A stretch of DNA of 64,000 nucleotides from Anaeramoeba flamelloides (lineage: Eukaryota > Metamonada > Anaeramoebidae): contig JANTQA010000032.1 of the NCBI GenBank assembly GCA_027625915.1, positions 9,548,001-9,612,000 of the forward strand. The letters run 5' to 3'. The notes under the pieces were generated by a model that was given only the letters and a program-made list of their open reading frames with translations, was not told where the DNA came from and did not search any database. Below are positions 36,102 to 48,737 of this stretch, one piece after another. The translations under genes and the position numbers were made by a program. Each line of letters starts with the position of its first letter. Position 1 is the stretch's first letter.

Positions 36102-36259
36102 TAATGAGTCTGGATAAAAATTGTAAAATCGATCTCAATTGAAAAATGGTAGAGGAAAAGAAAATGAGTGAATTATTTTTAGCAGATAAATCACAGATCA
36201 ATCAAGATCAATTGTATAAAAATTGCTCAAAATGGATTTACACCAATTTTTAAATGTTA

Positions 36260-36703
36260 ACAATTGAGAGAAAAATGTTAGACACAGAAAAATGGTTTGG
36301 ATACCATTTTTAATTGGGAACCTTAGTAAAATTGAAAATCAAATCCTATTGATAACTAGGTGACTTTTATATAAATCCAGGTTTAAATGTGTTACAAGTT
36401 CATTAATCTGTGGTGTATGCAGAATACTCATTTGAATGGTTGATAACTAAAATTGATCTTGCTATTTTAACAAAAATCCCTAGTTATAGTAAAGTTTACT
36501 ATTAATTCTGAAAAGGTAATTTTTAAACTTGCTTGAGACTATAAGAGATAAGGTTTTGGAAAAGTAGAATTACATTAATGGTTATTCTAATAAGTAGATT
36601 ATTGTTATTTTCTTTAGTTATTTCACAAACGAAAGAAATTAAAAATCATTTTCAGTAATGTTCAAAATTAAAATTTGCTGTCCAACAATTTTTCTCTCAA
36701 CGG
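36260..36703. mobile_element. MITE (TTGAGAGAAAAATTGTTRGACA)
   Basis: Left ACAATTGAGAGAAAAATGTT then AGACACAG; right complement CCGTTGAGAGAAAAATTGTT then GGACAG. TA at both edges (36258-36259 and 36704-36705). 444 bp; no coding content. Confidence 0.7.
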
Positions 36704-36879
36704 TAAAACTAATTTCATATGAATAAAAAATTAAAACATCAAAAAATTCAAATAATTCAATTTTACTCAAGTTTACAATTGTTATTCAAATTTACTCAAT
36801 TGAAAAAGAGTAAATTTTTTTTTTTTTTTTATTATTGAAGAAGTGTAAATTACACTCTAGTTGCCCTTAGACTTAAATT

Positions 36880-37885
36880 CCCTTTCAGAAAAATAAGCGT
36901 AAAATCATAGATTTCACGATTATTAATTAATGAAAATAATTTCAAACTATCACAGTTTAAAATCAATTCATAAAGAATTATTTGTTTCAATTTATTGTTA
37001 GAAATATTAATCTACCTTTTTCAGAGGAAAAGACATATCCATAAAAAGTGATCAATATTTTCTATAATTTCCTTTTGTTTATATTTTAAACATAAAGGAC
37101 AAAATTTATTTGGAATTTTTATTAATTACATAGTAATATCTATTTAAGCAGTTAGTGAATGTTCTGAATTTTAAAATTGTTGAGCTTGAGGGATAACTTA
37201 AATATTTTTGAGTTTTAAATAAATAATTTTCATTTTTATTATTGTGAAATATTTTTGGACCTTCCAACTTGTAGAATTCAACAACTCGTTATATGTGTAT
37301 TTGTATATTTCCTTTTATTGAAGGTTTAAACTCTCCGACTTCCAGTTAATTTTATTGTTTTATTCTATGATTAAATTTTATTAATTTTTCCAGATAGGGT
37401 AGAGATAATTCTTTTAATTTATTTTCTAATTTGAATTTCTTTTTATTAAGAGAAATTATCATATTTTCGATTTTAAATTCTGTTTTGTAAATAAGAATTG
37501 GTGTGTTTCTTTTTATTTGACATATTTCAGTAATACATGAATTAATCCAAGAATTTAAATAATTTAAAGTTTTTATTTCATAATTATATATTTCCAACCC
37601 ATACGTCAATTGGCTTAAGATAAAAGATTTAAATAATCTAATTTTTAAACTATTGTTAAGCGAGTTGTTATTGAATAACTGTTTACAGTTGTTATATGTT
37701 TCTTTCGCCTTTTTTAAATTATAAACTATATGCGAAATTTTATCTAAATAAATACCCAAATATTTAATTTTTTTTAAGTCTTTTGAAACAAAAAGAGAGT
37801 AAATTTTGGTTTAATGACTTGTTTTGAATTGTATTTTGGTTCAAGGATTCAATCTAATATTTGGATTAATTTTTGTTTTTAAATG
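36880..37885 (-). mobile_element. LINE remnant: RT thumb plus C-terminal CCHC knuckle
   Basis: Minus strand. From 37800 down: KKIKYLGIYLDKISHIVYN, the YLGIxLD motif that follows the RT palm in non-LTR elements, then an open frame of 135 codons (37352-37759) with RLFKSFILSQLTYGLEIYN. At about 37030-37110: FCPLCLKYKQKEIIENIDHF then LWIC, a C-x2-C..H-x4-C knuckle typical of LINE ORF2 C-termini. It is diverged from the other copies and so a different subfamily. Confidence 0.8.
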
Positions 37886-38469
37886 AACGAAAAAAGTTGT
37901 GAAAAAATATTTGAAATTGAGAACTTTTAGTTACTAATTTTTGGATTTTTTCCACTTTTTATTTTTTATTCAGGAATTGTAACCTCAGGTCTAAGTTCAC
38001 ACAACATATGCCCCAAAAAAATAATACCAAACCAAAGAGATCAAAAGACCCAAATTACAATCTAATTCGAAAAACTCTATTTATATAAAAAAAAAAAATG
38101 GAAAAAGAAGCATAAATTTTTTCCGATTTCTTTTTCAAATACAAGTATCATCTTTGTAAAAAACGAAATTGTGGTTTATAGTCTCTTAAACAACAGAACC
38201 GAATCACTCTTTTCGAATTTAAGTAGTTCTAAATCTGGGCGTAAGATTCACAGATTAAATAATTATTTTCCGTTAAATTAGTCATTTTGAGAAGAGTAAA
38301 ATGAGAAAAAATTAACAAAGTTAATACAAATAAGTTAAACAATGAAAACAATAACAGTCATTTTTTCTTATTCTTGTTCTGTAATTCTTGTATGTGTAAT
38401 TTCGAAAAGTTAGTAATTTTTTATTTTTTTATTTTTTTATTTTTTTGTTGCAAACCAAAATTCTTTGTA

Positions 38470-38637
38470 ATGACAAACCTACTCAATATCAAATCTCTTG
38501 AACAACTAAAAGATCACATCCAAACAATCACCGATCAAGAAAAGGCACTTCTTCTTTGCCAAGCGATTCAAAAAAAAAGTGTTCCTGAAGTTCTAAAATT
38601 GCTGATAGGTTCAATAAATGATTTTTCTCATGAGATA
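38470..38637 (+). CDS. Probable first exon of the ankyrin-BTB gene
   Basis: ATG at 38470 opens 56 codons (MTNLLNIKSLEQLKDHIQ.. to ..NDFSHEI) ending at a good donor (GTAAAC) in phase 0. Without splicing the frame would stop at 38670. The segment LLCQAIQKKSVPEVLKLL has ankyrin-like helices, and joining to the exon at 44482 keeps the ankyrin spacing (LLIG to LLLKKG, 34 residues). All other introns of that gene are also phase 0. The 5.8-kb intron implied contains several mobile elements. Alternative: an independent small gene of 66 residues. Confidence 0.5.
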
Positions 38638-38833
38638 GTAAACCTTCTTCTTTTTTCTATTTCAAAATAAAATAACAAAACTTGACAATTTTCTAAACAG
38701 TACCACATTTTGAAATAATACCAACATTTGGTAACTGTGTTGTACCGAACAAACCGCAGTTTTCTTCATTTGAATTCAATCAAATCACCACAAATTATTT
38801 GGAATAAATTTTTGGACAAATATGGTGTTGATA

Positions 38834-39060
38834 CTGTTAATTGCAAAATAAAAAGATCAAAATTTTCATTCAGCTTTCCCATATAACACACCTCGAAAGA
38901 ACCAAAAAAAAATCATCAAATTTTCCCAATTTAAAAACGGAAATGAACAAATAAATCTTCTTTTCAGAATTAAAAATACAAAAAATTCCAACAGGATTTT
39001 CAAATTTTTTCACTTGAAAGCTGAATGAAAATTTTATTCCATTTATTTTGCAACAAATAG
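38834..39060. mobile_element. MITE, TGCAAAATAAA family, third copy
   Basis: Left CTGTTAATTGCAAAATAAAA, then AAATTTTCATTCAGCTTTC; right complement CTATTTGTTGCAAAATAAAT, then AAAATTTTCATTCAGCTTTC. About 227 bp. TA lies on the left only. Confidence 0.7.
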
Positions 39061-39720
39061 TTTCTATAAACCGATTTTTTCAACCCAAAAAACACTTCGG
39101 CGTTAAGCCATTAAGATTAGATCCAATATTCTTCTAAAGTGTTGAATCATAACGGTGAAAAAGAAATTTAGAAATGGAAAAAAAAAAAAATTGTAGTTTT
39201 AATGAGTGCCTAAATTCCAATCAAAAACGAACCAACACGTGAACGATCGATCTCAAAAAATCAATAATCGAAAAACAAGGACGCTTTTAGAAAAAAGTGC
39301 CAAAGAGTAAAACTCAATTTGCAATTTGAGTTGTTAGAATAACTAAATTAATTTGGCTGTGTTTATTTCGAAGTACCACTCTTGGGCGCTTTTTGAGATC
39401 TCGTAGATTTTTTTTTTCATTTTTTTCATTTCTCAAATGATCTATATCTAAAGAATGTTATAAAATCCTCACTTTGTCAAATTAAGTGAACTAAAAAAAC
39501 AAACGACAAAACAAACTAAATTGAACTAAATCAATTCTGGAACAACAAGAAAACAATTTGCTTCAAATTGAAGAAATTAAAAACATTTGGAAAAAATAAA
39601 ACAAAGAAAAAAGTATTGTTTTTCTTAATTTGATTTTTTGGAATTGAGAATGCCTTAAAACTTTTTTTTTGAATTGAATTTTTTACAAAGAGATCCAATA
39701 AAATTTCTTTTGAACTTTTA

Positions 39721-39972
39721 CTGTTATTTTCCAATTATTAAATGAAAATTTTTATTTCAAGTTCCAAAATGAATATTAATTATTATGTTACAATCAAATG
39801 AATCGAGTAAAAATTTTGTCTTAGAGTTACATAAAGAAGTTAATTAAATGTCGAAATTTACCATTTCTAAACGATATTTTCAAATCTTTAGATTTTCTTC
39901 AACTTATAAACTCGAAAAAAATTTGGGATACGTTCTTATAAAAATTTACATTTTTTGATTGGAAAATAATAG
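39721..39972. mobile_element. MITE (CTGTTATTTTCCAATTA), copy 1
   Basis: Ends CTGTTATTTTCCAATTATTA and complement CTATTATTTTCCAATCAAAA; TA on both sides (39719-39720, 39973-39974). The interior (CAAGTTCCAAAAT, GTTACAATCAAATGAAT, GATTTTCTTCAACTTAT) recurs inverted in copy 2. 252 bp. Confidence 0.82.
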
Positions 39973-40738
39973 TATTTTTTAATTTGAATATTTTGCCAAT
40001 GAGATCCTCTCAGAATTTTTTTTTTTGTTATTTGAATTTTTGTGAATTAGTTTATGTTAAGGACTAGGTCGGCAATTCACCAAATTGTCTCAAAGGATTT
40101 TGATCCAATCCCATTAAAATTATGAAGGGGCGTTAATGAAGATATTCTCCAATTATGATCAAAATTGCATTTTTTTTTATGGAAAATGAACAAAAAAAAA
40201 AAAAATAGATACTTAAACTCGAACACCCTTATTAAGAAACCTAAAAATGAAAATGAAAAATAATCATGATTTTTGAGCTTGAAAAATTAACGATCCTTTC
40301 AAGATTTTCAAAAAACAACTCTAACTTTTGAAGATCGCATTGCCTATGATTTTTGACAATTGGGTTACCTGAATTATTTCAATTGTAGCCCCAAATCATA
40401 ACAATTCCTACAAAGGAATTGTGGTTTTCTATGAGTGTTTTTGGCCTGGTTCTTTTTTTCTGTTTTTTCATGAATTGTAGTTCCCATTAGGATCTTGGGG
40501 ATATTGTTTACTCTATTTTATATTTTGAACAGAATCTACATTACCTAATACTCGAAACACTTTGTTCATTTTTATGTGACATTTTTTTTTTCTTTATTTT
40601 GTTTCTCTTGAAAAACTGAATTGTTCGTTTCAATACAATTTGAGTTGGAGTAGCAGTGGTAACAAGGTTTTGTGGATTTTTACACTCATTTATTAATATA
40701 AAAAATTTTTTCAAAAAACAGTCAAGCTTTTTTATTTA

Positions 40739-40992
40739 CTATTATTTTCCAATTAAAAAATGAAACTTTTTAGTTCACATCCCAAAATATTTTCCTAGTT
40801 TAATAAGTTGAAGAAAATCCAAAGATCTTTACAACATTGTTTAGAAATAATATTTTTAGACAATAACATAAACTTCTTTAATTAACTCAAAGACAAAATT
40901 TTTACTCTGTTAATTTGATTGTAACGTAATAATTAATATTCAATTTTGGAACTTGAAATCAAAATTTTCATTTATTAATTGGAAAATAACAG
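40739..40992. mobile_element. MITE (CTGTTATTTTCCAATTA), copy 2, opposite orientation
   Basis: Ends CTATTATTTTCCAATTAAAA and complement CTGTTATTTTCCAATTAATA; TA on both sides (40737-40738, 40993-40994). The interior is the complement of copy 1 over its whole length, so the two insertions lie inverted about 0.8 kb apart. Confidence 0.82.
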
Positions 40993-41628
40993 TAAAAAAA
41001 ATTTTATTATATCAGTTGAGAAAAAATAATCATTCTTTTTTCAGAATTGAGCATTTTGGTGAATTTGATACAATACCAAACACATTACTATGCCTTTTAT
41101 AAAATGTGTCTTTGTTTTAAAATAACAAAGAACAATTCCTCAAAAATTTACAATTTTCTCCTCTTTAACCTTTTAAGTGAAAATGAAAAACCATTTAAAC
41201 TTAATTCACAAATAAAAAAATAATAGTAGGTAATTCTCAACAATGCCAAATGGTTTTATATTTTCACTTAAATAGAAATTTTCTCAAAAATTCAATTTTT
41301 CCCAGCTTCCTTGTTATTTTTTAAAATCACAGAAATCACAGAAATCACAGAAACGAGGTTGACAAAATTCTGGCATTATTGGTAAAAAATTCATTTTTTC
41401 CTTCTATGATCTGACTGAATAAATATTTTTGAGATTTACGATTCTCGAAATACTCTTTAGAATACACTGGTACTTAAATTTTCAATTATCAACGTAGTCG
41501 TTAAATTATTTATTTTTTTTAACCAAAAGAAAAGTGCAACCACAAGCACATTTTTAGATTAAACCATCCCTTGAGTATGAAGGAAAGTCATGTTAGTGAC
41601 TAGATCCTTAACAAATTAATAAATAAAA

Positions 41629-42535
41629 TAAACTCCAATTCAAAATATTTAAAACAGCAAAATTCAATTTTTAAAAAATAATTCTTATTTAATCAATTCC
41701 TGAAGAAATACCAAATTAGAGCCATTAACTAATTGGAATGTTAACAATTGTTTATTAACTATAATACTCACAAAACAAAAAATAAATAATTATCAATAAA
41801 AATAAATTATTGCTGTGTTAAAAATTTTGGTGTGAGCTAACAAAAAATGCATTGTAAATTTGTTGAAATTTTATCAACAATTATTGATCGATCAAATGGT
41901 TTAGATCCCATCAACTAATCATATGTTATTTTTTTATTTAACTAAAATCAACTTTAGCCGAATATCAACCACCGAAAAAAAATTTTATGATATCAAACGA
42001 AACAAATTACTATTATGAAAAAATGAAAATGAAAACAAAACAAAAAACAAAAAACATGAAAAAATGTTTGTTAAAAATCAAAATTATTTCCAATTTGAAT
42101 GTAATTTTGATTTTTGTAAAATATGAAAATCATTTTTTCATCTTTTAGTTTTTGTTTTCCTGAGATCTGAAATTTTTTTTGAATGATTGATATTAGGTTA
42201 AAGTTCAGTTCTTTTAAAATCGAAAAACTCAAATAAAATTAGTCAATGGTATCTAACCATTTGATCCATCAATAATTGTTAATAGAATTTAAACTGATTT
42301 GCAATAACATTTTTTGTTTTCTTTCTCCAAAATTTTTAACACCCGATAATTTATTAGTATTGATAATTATTTAATTTTTGTTTTGTGAGTATTGTAATTG
42401 ATAAACAATTGTTAAAATTCCAATTAACGAATGGCTCTAATTTGGTATTTCTTCAGGAATTGATTAAATAAGAATTATTTTTTTCAAAAATTGAATTTTG
42501 GTGTGTTAAATATTTTGAATTGGGGTTTATTATAA
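41629..42535. repeat. Foldback element, ~300-bp arms
   Basis: The left arm (41629-41930) and complement of the right arm (42240-42535) share in order AATAAACTCCAATTCAAAAT, CCTGAAGAAATACCAAATTA, CAATTGTTTAT, TACTCACAAAAC, ATAATTATCAAT, TTTTGTTAGCTC-like and CAATTATTGAT. The spacer is about 310 bp. Partial arms occur at 4390-4640 and 44929-45135. No coding frame. Confidence 0.75.
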
Positions 42536-44481
42536 AATGACCATTTTCACGAGAAGACGACAATCTTGAACCAGGGCCTATTCTCTTAAAAATAGTTCTT
42601 TAATTCAAGTTTTAAACATGAATTTTGGATTTAAAGCACAAAAAAAAATTTTTGGGACCAAATAAAAGCTCAATAAATAAAAGAAAAATTACAATTTTAA
42701 CATTTTATAAATAGAAATTTCATTTTTTTATTTTGAAAATATAAAGAATATTTCAGATAAATACAAAATAAAAAGAAAAAAATAAAATTTTATGAATAAA
42801 TATTGGACCACAAAATTTTCATAAAACGTTGGTTTAAATATGATAAAAAATCATTTCACATTGAAACAAAAAATACATTATTTTGTACATATACCTTTTG
42901 TGTATTTAGTAAATTACATTTGTTGCAATTTTTTTGAATTATAAAAGTCTTCATGAAATTCAATATGTATCTCTTTAATTTGATTTCTTAAACTCTTTGG
43001 TTGACATTTCCAAACTACAAGAGCAACAATGTAAATTGAGATCTTTTATCTGTTTTTTTTTTCAAATTTGGTACATATTTAAATTAAAAAAATTTACAGT
43101 GAAAAAAAAAAGATTTTAAAAAGAGATTATTTTGTCCTTATTAGATACACTGTGAAATTAAATTATCGGGGGGGTTGTTGTGAACATTTTTGTGAGAATA
43201 TGACCAATTCACAATTGAACACATTGTCTCTAAAATGATCATTCATATTTTTTTTTCGATTGGTATTTTTCCCATTTATTTATGTTTTTTTGGGTTATTT
43301 TTTGTATTTTTTGGATTAGAGAAAAATGTTTGACATCCAAAAAAAAAATTTACTCCAAAATGTTCATAAAATGCAATATTTTTCACTTTTTGTACAACTT
43401 TTCAACAATACATCTCTTCGAATTTTTCGATTAAGGAGTCAATTTTTCAAACATTATACAAATATTTTTCGGGTTTCATTTAAAGTTTTAATGCTGAAAA
43501 ATTAAATTGAAATTTTCTTTATTAATTTGTAAAAGAATCAAGAAAAAGTAAAAAAATAAAATCTTGTAAAAAGTATCTTTAATTCATTAAAATTTGTTTT
43601 TAAAACTTCAAAATAGTGAAAATATTTGAAAAAGGTCCGTCAATTTTCCTTCAGGTTAATTTTGCTATAAGAAAAAAACACACACCTTTTAAAATTTTTA
43701 ATTTCGTTTGTTAGTTATTTTCAAAAGCATTAAAACTTCGTTTGATTAAAAAATTAATTTAGAACACATTCTGATATTTAAAAATGTTGTAAAGATATTC
43801 AATTTTTTTTTAAAATTATCAAATAGGATTTTACCTTTTTTCTTTAAAATGTTGATAGTCACAGAAAACCAATTTTGAATTATCAGAAATTTCAAACTTT
43901 TAATAATCCTCGATAAGAGTCTATAACTCTTGCTAAATAAATTTCATTTTCAATTTGATGCAAAATCCTTAAAAATAATTTCCTTGAAAAAAGTAGGTAA
44001 AAAAGTCTAACCCACAGAGATTGTTTTTTTTTGTTTTTAAGAATTGGAATGAAATTCCTATCAATTTATACAGTAAATAAGATTCTTGAGTGAATTTCCA
44101 ATGCTCAATATATTCAAAAATATCTCAAATTTCAAATTGATGATTTGAAAATACATGGCTAATATATTATTAGTATTTTTTAAGAATAAGAAAAAAAAAA
44201 ACATAATATATTTTAAAAAAAAAAAATATTTAGATTATGAAAGTTCCACTAAATTCACTTTGTTATTTTTTTAATGTTTTAGTAAACTAAAAATTGACAA
44301 ATGGAGAAAATTTTCCGAATTTATGAATTTATTTTATCAAATAGAAATATTTTGTCTTCTTTCTACAATTCATTTATATTGTTTATCTTTCCTTTAAATT
44401 TAATTTATTAAAAAATATCTAATTTATCATTATAATTTACAACTTATTTATCATTATACTTTACAACTTATCATAATTAAG

Positions 44482-44682
44482 AATAAATTTAAAACAATTT
44501 TAATATCTTATTGTATCTATGGAAGAGATATCGAAATTTTGGAATTATTATTAAAAAAGGGTGCTGATCCAAATCAAAAAATCAAAGATATTTCACCAAT
44601 TTTTATGGTAATCAAAGCAAATCCAAACGCATCTTTTTTAAAGATGCTGTTGAAATATGATGTAGATCCAAATACCACTACT
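44482..44682 (+). CDS. Ankyrin exon, probable exon 2 of the ankyrin-BTB gene
   Basis: An acceptor AATTAAG precedes 67 in-frame codons: TILISYCIYGRDIEILELLL then KKGADPN, a clear ankyrin repeat, followed by a second ending MLLKYDVDPNTTT. Phase 0 at both ends; the donor would be the unusual GTTTGA, and otherwise a TGA stop follows at once. Placed before the exon at 48738 it keeps the 33-34 residue ankyrin period. It is either an exon of the downstream gene across a 4-kb intron or a truncated relic. Confidence 0.6.
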
Positions 44683-44928
44683 GTTTGAATTAATAATTTT
44701 TTTTTTTATTTATTCTTGCTTTTTTTTTAATTTATTTCTTTTATTTAACTTATTATCAACAAAATACAAATGTTTTACTCGGAAGTGAAATGCTATGTCT
44801 TATAATAACTTCATGGGTTTTTGAATCATTTGGTAAAAGGGTTATTATTCAAAAAAATAAAATCGTTGGATTTATGATAATAACTATATTTAAAGGAATT
44901 TTGTTAAAACCATCGATTTTCAAATCTC

Positions 44929-45135
44929 AACTAAACTCCAATTCAACATTTTTAACACATCAAAATTCAATTTTTGAAAAAAAAAAAAAAATCTTATTTA
45001 ATAAATTATATGGTAAAAAATACTAAATCAGAACCTCTAATTAATTGAAATGTTAACACTTGTTAATAATGTACAATACCCATAAAAAAAAATAAATAAA
45101 TAATTATCAATCAAAATAAAAAAATGCTGTGTCAA
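44929..45135. repeat. Single arm of the foldback family
   Basis: CTAAACTCCAATTCAACATT, CAAAATTCAATTTTTGAAAA and ATAATTATCAATCAAAATAA follow the left arm of the element at 41629-42535. No mirror arm nearby. Confidence 0.55.
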
Positions 45136-45374
45136 AAAAATTTAGAATTTAGGATTTAGGATTTATTGTTAAGGGTTAAATGTTGAAAAAAAACTATTAA
45201 TCTGTTAGAGAGAGAATTTTGAAGTGATGAAATTTGTGTCTTTTTTCGTGGCTAAATTTGTGTTTTCTAATTCAAAGAGTGTCTAGACATTTATGTCAAG
45301 AAATAGTCATTTAGAAGAATTTTAAACTAAATTTAATTTTTCAAGATAAAATGAAGAGTCTATATATATATATA

Positions 45375-45968
45375 TGGTATTTCCAAAAAAGTGTGGCATT
45401 TTTTTTTTTTACATTTCATAAAAAATCATCTTGTTAGTGGAGGTATTCGTTAAATTGACAATACCCATTAGTAGGTTTAATATTAATAACGATTGAATCA
45501 ATGACTATAGTATTTATTTCAAAATATGTTTGATCAATGAAATATTTCCAAAAAATGAAAAAAAAAAAAATAGCACGTTTTTTGGAGAAAACAATGTACG
45601 ACCGATTTCAATAAAAAACTCGAAATATGGAAAGGGTACAAATGATTTTTTAAACAATCAAATGCAGTTATATGTTTTCAATTCTATTTGAAAATTTGTT
45701 GAGATTAAACAAGCTATGAAAACGATTTTTTCGATCAAAAAGAAAATAATAAACACCAATTTTCACGCCTAAAAAATATCAGATAAAATCGAGAGCAGAA
45801 AATTTAATATCTTATATTTAAGTAATACAATACTAAGAAACAAATTGAATTATTATCAAGAATCTAAAAGTGGTAGTTAATGATTTTGTATATTTAAATA
45901 CTTTTTTAAAGATTGGGTTTAATAAATATATTTTCAAATAAATTTGCCCCACTTTTTTGGAAATCGCT
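45375..45968. mobile_element. MITE (ATTTCCAAAAAAGTGKGGC), 594 bp
   Basis: Left TGGTATTTCCAAAAAAGTGT then GGC; right complement AGCGATTTCCAAAAAAGTGG then GGC. TA flanks both ends; on the left it is part of a TATATA run. The interior includes TGGAGAAAACAATGTACGAC but no intact frame, so it may be a decayed or deleted mariner-like element. Confidence 0.75.
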
Positions 45969-46274
45969 TAAATAGAGAATAAGAAAAAAGTGACGAAATA
46001 AAAAAATAATTTATAAATAGATAATAAGAAAAATCCTAAAGTTATAATTGATTCAGGCGCAGTTGTATATTTATGACTGTTAGGGGTTATTTGGTTTTCT
46101 TATTCCCTATAGTGTGTTGAGTAATATTGGTCAAAAAATATTTTGTAGTGATGTCAGAGATTTTTTTTTTTTATGTTTATTTTCCTCAGTTATTCGTCTG
46201 TATCTTCTTTATTGGTAGTATTGAAGTCAATGTTTTTGATTTTTTTTTTTTTCCAGTTCCTTCTATTTTATAAG

Positions 46275-47170
46275 ATTTTTTACATCCCCATATAAAAATG
46301 GTCTAAATTATATATTTTTCTTTTTACAGAATGGATATATTTTGTAGTATATTTTAGATCCCAACTATGTGTTTCTATCTGAATATCTTTTCAGTTGGTT
46401 TCTGAAGGATTCCAGTTTACTTGGGGTGGTTATTAATTCCCAGTGTAGAAATGGCTTTCTTTCACTGAAGCTGTCTGTAAATCGGGCGATTTTGAGGAAT
46501 TTTTCAGTTTCCAGTTTTCGTCTTCTTGTGATGATTGCTCTTTATCATTTATGGATTTGATATGGTGATTCCCTTGTGGTCTACTTTTTCCGATTTCTTC
46601 TTTCTCTCATATTGTTCGAATCAATGTTCTCTATCTTGTCCATTTTCAAATCTTTCACTAGCTGGATTAAGTTTTAGGTGTCTTGTTTTCCTGATGAAAT
46701 TAGCTTTCCTCTAAGGATCATATTTTGTGTGTGGGATCAGTTATAGTTTTACATTTAAGTTTGTCTCATGGGTGTGGATTATGGGATTTAATTTTGTTTC
46801 AATCAGGGTATCTATTTCTTTGATATCTACCCAGGTTTGATTAATGGATGTATAATCAATATATTACTTGAGGTAGAATGACTGCTTTGAAAAGTTGGAT
46901 TTAAAGTACAATTGAAAATTTTTAGTTTCGCGTAAATAAAAACAAAGGATTATAAACTCCAATTCAAAAATTTTCTCTGAGAATAAAATTCAATTTTTGA
47001 CAATAAAAATTCATTATAAATAAAGTACATGGGTAATATAAAATTGAAATATTTTGTTTAATGATATTATACAGTTTTTTATCTTTTACCATTTCCCACA
47101 AAACAAAAAATAGATAACGAAAAAAAAAAAAAACCTCTTAATTTTGGAGTGAGCAAAACAAAGTATTAAT
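46275..47170 (-). repeat. Retroposon-like repeat R1, copy 2 (uninterrupted)
   Basis: Colinear with 24376-25783 minus its MITE, in direct orientation. Both copies end at GGAGTGAGCAAAACAAAGTA then TTA. A T run at about 46241-46252 marks the A-tail side on the minus strand. Conservation between the two is strong over 46545-46745 and 46795-47020. Confidence 0.65.
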
Positions 47171-48737
47171 AAAACTGTTGTAATTTTACTTATAAATATT
47201 AATCGATCTTATTTTAAATACTCTAAACTAATTCCATTTTAATTGCTTCTAATTTAAAGAAACCCAACTTTGCTCTATTACCAATCATTCGAAAAATTTT
47301 TTTCTGATCTCATTCAAACTATTATTTAATTGAATTACAACACTGAAAAAATGAATGGAAAACAAAAAAATTAAAAAATGATACAATGATTCTCAAATAT
47401 ATTATACAAAAATCAAAATTATTCACAATTTGAATGAAAATTGTGGAATTATGATTTTTTTTTCACTTTTTAACTGTGTGGGATAATTTTGGATTTTTAG
47501 TTTATATTCCAAATGAAAAAAAAATTACATTAACTTTTAAATTTTGAGAAAAGACTGGCACCCGAATACATTCGGAACACCCTGAAAATGAAAAAATAAT
47601 TAAATGATAATACTCACATGTTTTAATAGGGGATGTTGATGAAATATTTATTTTGTATCTTTTTTTATTTTTTTTTTTTTTCTTTTTTCAATGGCCGATT
47701 GTAATCTTTTTCTTTCCTTTAAAAGTTTTCAAGTCAATTATTACCCCTTTTAATATCAAAAGTGATTTATTTGATAATTGGATCTTTGATTTAATGAAAC
47801 ATTGCCCGGCTAACTAAAACAAAACAAAAATAGTTTGAACCAAAAGATCTTTCACATATTTACCTTTTTACAATTTCAACTGTTTCTCAAAAAGCAACAC
47901 AATTTTCTAAAAATATAAAAGAAAAAAACTTTTAAAACAAAAAAAAAAGTAAAAGTGATTTATCACAATTTTTAAACTTATTTATACCAAATCAATCAAA
48001 TTAAATTGGAATTTTTAATAAATAAGAGTTATTTCAAAAAACAGCAATTTTGTTATCATTTGTTTTTGGTACAAATAACAACTGGAATGAGATTTTTTAA
48101 TAACAAAACTCAATAACACATTTTGTTTTACATTTGTATTATTATTTTAATAATTAAGATTTTCCAAATAACAAAAGATATTTATATTAATAATAACTGT
48201 TGTGATACTAAATGTATTTTATTTTATTTTTTATTATTAATCATATTCATCATAAGATGGAATGCTAAGAAAGAAATTTACTTAATTAAAAAAACGATAT
48301 ACCCACAATTAGGGGAAAGAGTTCGAAATCAATCAATGATACGATTCCAATTAAAAAAATTATTTTTGAAAACTGTTTTTTTGTTTCAAATTCAAAATTA
48401 AAATTTGAAATCAAAATAAAAAAAATCATTTTAAAATTCAATAAAAAACAGATCAAAGAACTTTTCTCAGAATATTGTTTGATCAGTTTTAAAAAATTTT
48501 TATAATTATTATCGTTTTTAGAAAATAACTTTTTGAAAATAATTTAGAAACTAGTTCTTTTTCTAAATGCTCTTTTCATTTATATTAATTTGACTTAATA
48601 TTTCTTCTTTTTCTTTATAGAAGAGAATTTTTGTTTTCTGATTATTTATTAAAAAAACCATTTTTTCTGTTTCTTTTACGATAAATTTTTCAAAAATATT
48701 TTTTTATGAATTACAAAAATTAAACTAATAGCTAAAG
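47171..48737. other. No gene seen; presumed intron of the ankyrin-BTB gene
   Basis: AT-rich. Weak similarity to the dispersed repeat of 4390-4640 at about 47270-47520. The open frame at 48123-48401 has no ankyrin character and no known family. Confidence 0.45.

Larger units (their letters stand above)
38641..44481 (+). other. Probable 5.8-kb intron filled with elements
   Basis: If the exon join above is right, this is one intron. It holds three MITEs (38834, 39721, 40739) and the foldback element 41629-42535. 42536-44481 shows no gene; an ATG at 44301 opens a short frame (MEKIFRIYEFILSN) that could be an alternative first exon but has no phase-compatible donor. Confidence 0.45.

Noticed and set aside
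46369-46560. 63-codon plus-strand frame in repeat R1
   Set aside because: Not preserved in the other R1 copy (frame differs), and the A-tail side indicates the minus strand is the sense strand.
48123-48401. 92-codon plus-strand frame before the ankyrin exons
   Set aside because: Hydrophobic then basic, without ankyrin spacing; no splice phase linking it to the next exon.
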